In this document: positions 58,283 to 64,000 of the stretch, one piece after another
How the letters are laid out: each line of letters begins with the position of its first letter
How positions within the stretch are numbered: the first letter of the stretch is position 1
NCBI GenBank assembly: GCA_029953615.1
Contig: CP124529.1
Coordinates: forward strand, 5,296,494-5,360,493
Length of the DNA stretch: 64,000 bases
Source of the DNA: Pseudomonas putida
GTDB taxonomy: Bacteria; Pseudomonadota; Gammaproteobacteria; Pseudomonadales; Pseudomonadaceae
Reading direction: 5' to 3'
The notes under the pieces: model-generated
What the model was told of the DNA's origin: nothing
Databases searched by the model: none
Seen by the model: only the letters and a program-made list of their open reading frames with translations
Made by a program: the position numbers and the translations under genes

Positions 58283-60094
58283 TCAGGCCGAGCGCGCCTG
58301 ATGGATGGGCAATTCGACCCGGAATGTGGTACCGACTCCTACCTCGCTGTCTACGCGGATCTCGCCCCCATGTCGCTTGATGATTCCGTACGAAAGTGAC
58401 AACCCCAACCCGGTGCCTTGGCCGACGGGCTTCGTCGTATAGAAAGGATCGAAGATCTTTTGCAGGCTTTCGGCAGGAATACCACAGCCATTGTCTGCGA
58501 CTTCGATCCACACCCAATTCTCACTGGCGCCGGTTCGCAGGGCGATTTTGCCACGCTCGGCCCCCATCGCCTGGGTGGCATTGACCAGCAGGTTCATGAT
58601 GACCTGATTTATCTGCGAAGGCAGGCATTCGACCTGCGGCAATGGGCTGTACTCCTTGACAAGGTCTGCCTTGTGCCTGAGTTCGCTGGCCACAATGTTC
58701 AATGTCGACTCTATGCCTTGATGCAGGTCCGCCAGTTGCCAGTCATTGCTGCTGTCGACTCGCGAAAAGTCCTTGAGATCCTTCACGATCCGCGCAACGC
58801 GGCTGATACCGTCCTTGGATTCGCGGATCAGCGCCGGAATATCCTCCAGCAAGTAGTCCAGCTCGATTTCCGTGCGCAATTTCGCCAGCTCCGCGCTGAG
58901 CTTGTTCGGTATCAGGGTATTTTCCGCATCAGCATAAGCCTTGAGCATATCCTGCAAACGGCTGAAATAGTCATCCAGGGCACCGAGGTTGGACGAGACA
59001 AAACCAATCGGGTTATTGACCTCATGGGCGACGCCGGCTGCCAGCTGACCGAGCGAGGCGAGCTTTTCCGACTGCACCAACTGGTTCTCGAGCTGCCGGC
59101 GCTCATCCACCTCGCGCTGCAATGCAGCGCTGGCTTGGCTCAGCGCCTGTGTGCGCCGTTCAACCCGCTGTTCCAGTTCATCGTTGGCGCTCACCAGGGC
59201 GCGGTTTACCCGGTTTATCTCGGCGTAGCTGCGCATCAACCACACCCCCATGTACAGCAACAGCAAAACCAGCAGGGTGGAAAACACCAGCAGGTAGAAA
59301 TGGTAACGCTGAGCCGTCAGCGCTGCTGCCTGTTCGTCGCGGTCCAGCATCAGGGCGATGGCGTCCAGGCGCTCGGCGATCGGAACCGCCTCGATCGCTT
59401 CAAGCAGCTGATCGACCTTGGGTTGTTCACGAAGAATCAACGCTATGTGTTGGCTGATGGTATCGATGGGCACCTGAAAATCGACAGGCAAGCGCTCCTT
59501 GTTGACCGAAAGGTTGTTCAGCCCGACCAGGATGTCGGCAGCTTTGTCATCGGTTGTGGTCTGGGCAAACTCAAGGCTGCTCAGCATCAAGTCGTAGGTA
59601 TCGCTGGTGATTCTGCGCAGGCGCAGTGTATCGGCATCCACCAATTGACGAAGGTGTACCTGTATGACATCGGCTGCGGCCGGGAGAAAAGCCAGGGAAT
59701 TTCGCAGGATTGCATTGTGCGACTTGAAGCGCGAAACCAGCAGGACCTTGTCGTCAAAGGCTTGCTGGTAATCGCGAAAGGCCGATTGCCAGGCATGCCT
59801 GTCTGTTTGTAGGTGACGCCCCTCCAGCGTGTCGAACTCCCGCCAAAGACGCTTCATTTCCAGCAACGGCAACACCAGCGGGTCATAATTGTAGTTGGTT
59901 GTGGTGCGCGACTTGAGCACTGCACCTTCCCACTGTGCATCGTACTGCTTGATCTGACGAATCAGATCACGCGCCTGGGCGTAGGTGCCGTTCTCATCGG
60001 ACTTGGACATCCAGTACAGATAGACCAGCACGGAAGCCAGCGACATGGCACAGGTAGCCAACAGCAGCAGACTGCGCCGCGCGTTCAGTCTCAT
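58283..60094 (-). CDS. sensor histidine kinase with double all-helical periplasmic domain
   Basis: A 603-residue membrane kinase. A first helix (~8-27) and a second (~268-290) enclose a periplasmic all-alpha region of the DAHL type. A coiled coil (~300-345) follows, then a HisKA domain with LAAGVAHEVNNPIGFVSSN (His ~361) and an HATPase with MNLLVNATQAM (N box), ADNGCGIP and GTGLGLSLSYGI. This class usually pairs with a response regulator elsewhere; the HD-GYP-type regulator divergent at 61190 is the nearest candidate. It overlaps the upstream cytochrome gene by 4 bp (ATGA), so the two are cotranslated. Confidence 0.88.
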   Translation of the reverse strand: MRLNARRSLLLLATCAMSLASVLVYLYWMSKSDENGTYAQARDLIRQIKQYDAQWEGAVLKSRTTTNYNYDPLVLPLLEMKRLWREFDTLEGRHLQTDRHAWQSAFRDYQQAFDDKVLLVSRFKSHNAILRNSLAFLPAAADVIQVHLRQLVDADTLRLRRITSDTYDLMLSSLEFAQTTTDDKAADILVGLNNLSVNKERLPVDFQVPIDTISQHIALILREQPKVDQLLEAIEAVPIAERLDAIALMLDRDEQAAALTAQRYHFYLLVFSTLLVLLLLYMGVWLMRSYAEINRVNRALVSANDELEQRVERRTQALSQASAALQREVDERRQLENQLVQSEKLASLGQLAAGVAHEVNNPIGFVSSNLGALDDYFSRLQDMLKAYADAENTLIPNKLSAELAKLRTEIELDYLLEDIPALIRESKDGISRVARIVKDLKDFSRVDSSNDWQLADLHQGIESTLNIVASELRHKADLVKEYSPLPQVECLPSQINQVIMNLLVNATQAMGAERGKIALRTGASENWVWIEVADNGCGIPAESLQKIFDPFYTTKPVGQGTGLGLSLSYGIIKRHGGEIRVDSEVGVGTTFRVELPIHQARSA

Positions 60095-61053
60095 AGCGGC
60101 TTACCCTCCCACTGGCCGGTGAGCGTCTGGAGAAACTTGATGATCAGCGCTTTATCATCGTCGCTCGGCTTACGTCCCAACTGATAATGAAACATGGCAT
60201 CGACAGCGGCCTCCAGGGTAGGTGCCGAGCCGTCATGAAAGTAAGGCGCCGTGACCGCCACGTTTCGCAGACTGGGAACTTTGAACAGGTAGAGGTCATC
60301 CGGGTCACCGGTCACGTTGTAATGCCCCCGATCCGCCTCGGCAATATGGCCACGGTTGGCGAAGTAGTCATCGAACACACCGAACTTCTGCAACATGTTG
60401 CCGCCGATATTCACGCCTTGATGGCAGGCTATACAACCGTATTCCTGGAAGCGCTGGTAGCCGTGCTTCTCTTCCAGGCTGAGGCTGCTGGTATCGCCTT
60501 TCAGATAGCGATCGAAACGTGAATCAGGTGTCAGCAAGGTACGCTGGTACGTGACCAGGGCATCCTTGGCATCCAGGACGTTTACTGGCTTGCCATAGGC
60601 CTGGGCAAACCCTGCCTGATAAGCCGGATCACCGGCAATGCGTTGAACTACGGCAGCCCAGCCAACTCCTTTATCGTCCGCACTACCGGTTGTCAGGTGC
60701 ACCAGGCCGTCAAACGATTGCGCACGCCCATCCCAGAACTGCAGGAAGTTCAGGCTGGCGTTGAACACGCTGGGGGTATGAACGGGCAAAGGCTTGCCAT
60801 CTGCACCAGGCGAGCGTGCCTGGCCGTCCGCGCCACCACGGTCCAGGCGATGGCAATTAGCACAGGCCTGGCTGTTATCCGGGGACAGACGCGGGTCATT
60901 GAACAATTTGCGCCCCAGTTCCACCCGGGCAGGGTCAAGCTCAGGCACCGCCGGCAATGGCGTCAGCGGCCCGCCGATGCTCTGGGCCAACGCCAACGCT
61001 GGCAAGACCACAAGCATCACGGCAACGATGCGAACCTGTAGACAGATCGGCAC
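60091..61053 (-). CDS. dihaem cytochrome c peroxidase (CcpA/MauG family)
   Basis: A 320-residue periplasmic enzyme with two haem c motifs, CANCH (~62) and CIACH (~205). The bacterial peroxidase pattern ELGRKLFNDPRLSPDNSQAC is also present, with the conserved KVPSLRNVAVTAPYFHDGSAPTLEAAV near the C-terminus. A signal peptide covers ~1-23 (QVRIVAVMLVVLPALALAQS). The GTG at 61053 is chosen because GGGAGG lies 8 bp upstream and the signal peptide follows; an ATG at 61113 would place extra residues before it. Coupling with a sensor kinase suggests a role in redox or peroxide sensing (inference). Confidence 0.86.
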   Translation of the reverse strand: MPICLQVRIVAVMLVVLPALALAQSIGGPLTPLPAVPELDPARVELGRKLFNDPRLSPDNSQACANCHRLDRGGADGQARSPGADGKPLPVHTPSVFNASLNFLQFWDGRAQSFDGLVHLTTGSADDKGVGWAAVVQRIAGDPAYQAGFAQAYGKPVNVLDAKDALVTYQRTLLTPDSRFDRYLKGDTSSLSLEEKHGYQRFQEYGCIACHQGVNIGGNMLQKFGVFDDYFANRGHIAEADRGHYNVTGDPDDLYLFKVPSLRNVAVTAPYFHDGSAPTLEAAVDAMFHYQLGRKPSDDDKALIIKFLQTLTGQWEGKPL

Positions 61054-61189
61054 AGCACTACCCTCCCTGGCAAGATGCCACCTGCCTCCGAGCATAGTGA
61101 GACCAACCGGCAAAAGCTAACGGCCGGGGCAAATATCATCTAGGCTGTGGCCAAGGATCAGTCTGGCCGAGACCGGCAAGGAGGGAACC

Positions 61190-62558
61190 ATGGAGCTACC
61201 CGTAAGCGATGGCACAGCAGACAAAGCCGTGGTCCTTCTGGTTGATGACGAACCTTCGATTCTCAACAGCCTTCGTCGCCTGCTACGCAACCAACCCTAC
61301 GAACTCCTCCTCGCCGAAAGCGGCGCCGATGCCCTGCAGTTGCTCCAGCAGCACCCGGTCAACCTGGTAATGAGTGATGCGCGCATGCCAAACATGGACG
61401 GGGCAACGCTGTTGGCGCATGTACATGAGCGTTTCCCTGATACGTTGCGCATTCTGCTTACGGGTTACGCTGATACGGACAACCATCGCAAAAGCCATCA
61501 ATGATGGGCATATCTATCGTTACATCAGCAAACCCTGGAATGATGAAGAGCTGCTGGTCACCTTGCGCCAGGCGTTGGCCCACCAACATTCCGAAAGCGA
61601 ACGAAAGCGCCTGGAACAGCTCACGCAGGTGCAGATCAGGCAGCTCAAGGCGCTTAACGAAAGCCTTGAACAGCGTGTAGCGGCGCGCACCGCCGAGTTG
61701 CAACAAACTGCCGACATGCTTGACCTTGCCTATGAAGAACTCAAGCGCAGTTACGTGACCAGCACCGAGTTCTTTTCGCAATTGGGCAACATGCGCCTGC
61801 CCAAGGCCAAGCAGACCAACCGGCAAGTCATAGAATTGATACGGGTGTATTGCGCCAGCCATGGGCTGGACGAAGGTACCTGTCGCAACCTGACCATGGC
61901 TGCAGCCCTCTACAACATTGGCAAGATGAGCTGGACCGACAGCATGCTCACCTGCCCTGCCGATCTCATACCTGCCCAAGAGCGCGAACTCTACCGGTCA
62001 TACCCGAAACAGAGCGAAGCGCTGGTCATGAGCCTGGAGCCGATGAAAGAGGCGGCACCAATCATCCTTCACCACCAGGAACGCTGGGATGGGAGTGGTT
62101 TTCCGGGCCACCTGAAGGGCGCGGCCATTCCACTGGGCGCCCGCTGGTTGAAAATGGCCGTGGATTTCATCGAATTGCAGCGCGGACTGGTCCTGGACCG
62201 CCAGCTCAACAGCGACGAGGCACTGCTCTACATACGCAAATATGCCGGAAAACTGTATGACCCAGACCTGGTGGAAGACTTCGTCAGCGTCTGTGCCGAG
62301 TATATGCGTGACATTACCTTGACCGACCCGGCGATCAAGGTATTGAGCACGCACGAGCTGGCAGAGGGCATGATACTGGCGCGCAACCTCAATGCCGACA
62401 ACGGCATGCTGCTATTGAACGCCGGCAAGGTACTGAACGGTCTGCTGGTGAAAAAACTGATTGCCTTCGAAGAAATGGAAGGTGGCAAGTACAGCGTGTT
62501 CGTCAGGATTCCCGAGGAGGCAGCCAACCTGCAGCCATCGCCCGTAGCGGCAGGCTGA
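61190..62558 (+). CDS. response regulator with degenerate HD-GYP-type domain (one apparent frameshift)
   Basis: After removal of one base near 61477-61479 the gene encodes 455 residues. The receiver domain (~1-130) has LVDDEPS, the Asp in VMSDARMPNMDG (~64), LLTGYAD and the Lys of ISKPWNDEEL. A coiled coil (~135-185) leads to an HD-GYP-like domain. The HHQERWDGSGFPG motif (~290) is kept, but the usual HD of the first metal site reads YN (AALYNIGKM, ~240). Loss of this pair argues against normal cyclic-di-GMP hydrolysis. The break lies on the 500-bp error grid. The gene is divergent from the peroxidase/kinase pair, which suggests one signalling unit. Confidence 0.83.
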
Positions 62559-62974
62559 CACGGCTGCGGGCAGGCGCTGAATCCGTTTGACCAGCATCGT
62601 GGATCTGCACGCTATGCTAAGGGATTGAGTTTACTAGGCAAAACACCCCTCCTGCCCCCTCATTTCCCCCGCCAGTAGTATCAAAATTGGCATCAGTTGG
62701 TAGCAGCCGTTGACTGTCCGCTTTCGACCCAGGCTGCGTGAAAACCCCCGCTGCTTTTCGATGATCGCGCTCGTACGTGAAATCTGAAAAGAGATGGCGG
62801 CTCAGCAGACCCAGATTTTGCGTAGAGGCGCGGTTTTTAGGATGTTTTTTGAACAGCCACATCGGTCGGGAGGTTTTCACACAGCCTGGCCCCATAGCAG
62901 CCGATAAGGTGCCGCAGCACCTTCTGCTCGGCGTCTGCCATCAGGGTTGTTTTAGCCGACCCCTCAGCGGCACC
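62559..62974. other. intergenic region with IS-like remnant
   Basis: No supported gene. It contains the inverted-repeat element at 62728-62889. Beside it a further pair, AAGGTGCCG (near 62906) and CGGCACCTT (near 62968), lies just after the AraC gene and could act as its terminator region. Confidence 0.5.
62728..62889. mobile_element. 162-bp inverted-repeat element, possible IS remnant or MITE
   Basis: Ends CCCAGGCTGCGTGAAAACC (62728-62746) and GGTTTTCACACAGCCTGG (62872-62889) are near-perfect inverted repeats (one mismatch) around ~125 bp of unrelated sequence without a transposase. The interior resembles terminal regions I associate with Pseudomonas insertion sequences, but I cannot name the family with certainty. 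Confidence 0.5.
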
Positions 62975-63889
62975 TTACCCGAGAGACCGAAGCTTCGCGA
63001 TATCTCGGCTCGGTGGGGCCCCAAACATCCGGCTGTATTCACGGCTGAACTGCGAGGGACTCTCATAGCCCACCTTGAATCCGGCTGTAGAAACATCCAG
63101 ACCCTCTGAGATCATCAACCTGCGTGCATGCTGCAGGCGAAGTTGTTTTTGATACTGCAAAGGACTCATCGCGGTGACAGCCTTGAATCGATGGTGAAGC
63201 GTCGAGTTACTAAGATTGACATAACTCGCTAGCTTATCAATGTGCAATGGTTGTGCATAATTATTGTTCAGCCACTCAATGGCCCGAGTGACGCGATGGG
63301 TCTGGCTATCGGTTATGGCTATCTCATGTAGACGCTTACCCTGCTGGCCTTTGAGCAGTCGGTAGAAAATTTCCCTCAAAGCGAGCGGCGCCAACGCTGG
63401 GATATCCGATGGTACATCCAACAGACGTACCAATCGCAGCATTGCATCAAGCAAGAAGCTGTCGATCTTATCCAGATATAACCCTCGGTGGGGCTGTTGG
63501 CTCGGCACGCCGATAGGACTGACGTCTGCGATCAGCTGAGCTATTTCTGCCGGATCAATATCCAGGCGGATGCAGAAATAGGGCTTTTCTGAGGATGCCT
63601 CTGTCACTTGACCCGCGAGAGGCAGGGTTACCGAGACGACCAGATAGTTCAAAGGGTCGTAGACATAGCTTTCTTCCCACAGCTGCACCTGTTTACGGCC
63701 CTGCACAACGATACATAGCCCCGGCTTATGTACAGTGTGGATCACATCGGTTGGAGCATCACTGCGAATGAAATGCAGCGGAGCAATTCCCGTCTGAAAC
63801 ACGCCATAGGTGGGAGCATAACGATGCATGGTTGATGCTAGCTCGGCCCTCAGACGCGTCAGCTCTTCGTCCCTGTCATCCACTGCCAT
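62975..63889 (-). CDS. AraC-family transcriptional regulator (AraC_N type)
   Basis: A 304-residue regulator with an N-terminal AraC_N effector domain (~25-175, including KPGLCIVVQGRKQVQL). The C-terminal double helix-turn-helix (~200-298) has HIDKLASYVNLSNSTLHHRF and VGYESPSQFSREYSRMFG. Such proteins often control adjacent oxidoreductase genes, but any target would lie beyond the window. The ATG at 63889 is only 2 bp after GGGAGG; the GTG two codons later has better spacing and may be the true start. Confidence 0.85.
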   Translation of the reverse strand: MAVDDRDEELTRLRAELASTMHRYAPTYGVFQTGIAPLHFIRSDAPTDVIHTVHKPGLCIVVQGRKQVQLWEESYVYDPLNYLVVSVTLPLAGQVTEASSEKPYFCIRLDIDPAEIAQLIADVSPIGVPSQQPHRGLYLDKIDSFLLDAMLRLVRLLDVPSDIPALAPLALREIFYRLLKGQQGKRLHEIAITDSQTHRVTRAIEWLNNNYAQPLHIDKLASYVNLSNSTLHHRFKAVTAMSPLQYQKQLRLQHARRLMISEGLDVSTAGFKVGYESPSQFSREYSRMFGAPPSRDIAKLRSLG

Positions 63890-63975
63890 TACCTCCCGTT
63901 AGGCTGGTTCTATTGCAGAGAATAAATTGGTCCGCAGCCTTTTGGGTAGATGCTAATGAACACCCTTCAAATGCA

Positions 63976-63997
63976 AGAGCCCGGCGGGCCGGGCTCT
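63976..63997. terminator. hairpin at window end
   Basis: AGAGCCCGG and CCGGGCTCT arms around a short GC loop form a strong stem of the type seen in intrinsic terminators. Any T-run would lie beyond the window, so direction is unknown. Confidence 0.55.
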
Positions 63998-64000
63998 CGG

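Noticed and set aside
62617..62895. 92-codon ORF on the minus strand in the gap before the AraC gene
   Set aside because: It spans the inverted-repeat element, has no ribosome site and reads as a shadow of an IS-like remnant.
1..64000. tRNA, rRNA, prophage or integrase genes
   Set aside because: I found no tRNA-like cloverleaf, rRNA sequence, integrase, capsid or tail gene while reading both strands.

Overview
This window looks like the chromosome of a Pseudomonas putida-group bacterium. It is GC-rich, carries P. putida-type REP palindromes, and has DUF1652 and DUF1272 genes, the ptxS/kgu and gnuR/gnuK/gntT gluconate genes and a LapF-type adhesin locus. From memory, the order of the first ~35 kb resembles one segment of P. 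putida KT2440, with the adhesin locus at a different place here; I could not run a comparison.

Layout. (1) 1-1.8 kb: a cut-off AEC carrier and an MFS transporter. (2) 2-11.3 kb: the 2-ketogluconate module, i.e. kguEKTD, the repressor ptxS and the three-subunit periplasmic gluconate 2-dehydrogenase, with three identical PtxS palindromes. (3) 11.6-17.2 kb: an apparent four-gene operon of two paralogous uncharacterised secreted proteins followed by two curlin-repeat proteins, closed by a terminator. (4) 17.4-23.9 kb: housekeeping and accessory genes (alkB, a Yip1 protein, DUF1652, alkA, pirin, hydrolase, LysE exporter, GNAT). (5) 24-26.7 kb: a cobalamin riboswitch with cbtB-cbtA-cobE-cobM, then a DUF1272 gene. 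(6) 26.9-32.1 kb: a BvgA/BvgS-like phosphorelay and a convergent soluble PAS-PAS-MCP protein of BdlA type. (7) 32.2-35.8 kb: gnuR, gnuK and gntT with a shared 13-bp operator. (8) 35.9-57 kb: a CigR-like protein and a giant type-1-secreted adhesin (about 5,250 residues) with its TolC, ABC and HlyD genes in one overlapping operon. (9) 57.5-64 kb: a lipoprotein, a sensor kinase/dihaem peroxidase pair, a response regulator with a degenerate HD-GYP domain, an IS-like remnant and an AraC regulator.

Together the genes give two entries for gluconate: direct uptake and phosphorylation (GntT, GnuK), and periplasmic oxidation to 2-ketogluconate followed by KguT, KguK and KguD. Both end at 6-phosphogluconate. 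The rest is rich in surface and biofilm functions (curlins, giant adhesin, BdlA-like protein) and signalling.

Two observations stand out. First, 15 insertions break or alter otherwise intact genes, and every one lies within a few bases of a coordinate equal to 480 modulo 500. This points to an assembly-polishing artefact, so the apparent pseudogenes (gluconate dehydrogenase subunits, hybrid kinase, CigR, adhesin, HD-GYP regulator) are probably intact. Second, two paralogous 32-residue membrane ORFs, each behind a near-consensus sigma-54 promoter and followed by similar hairpins, sit about 22 kb apart on either side of the adhesin/secretion locus.
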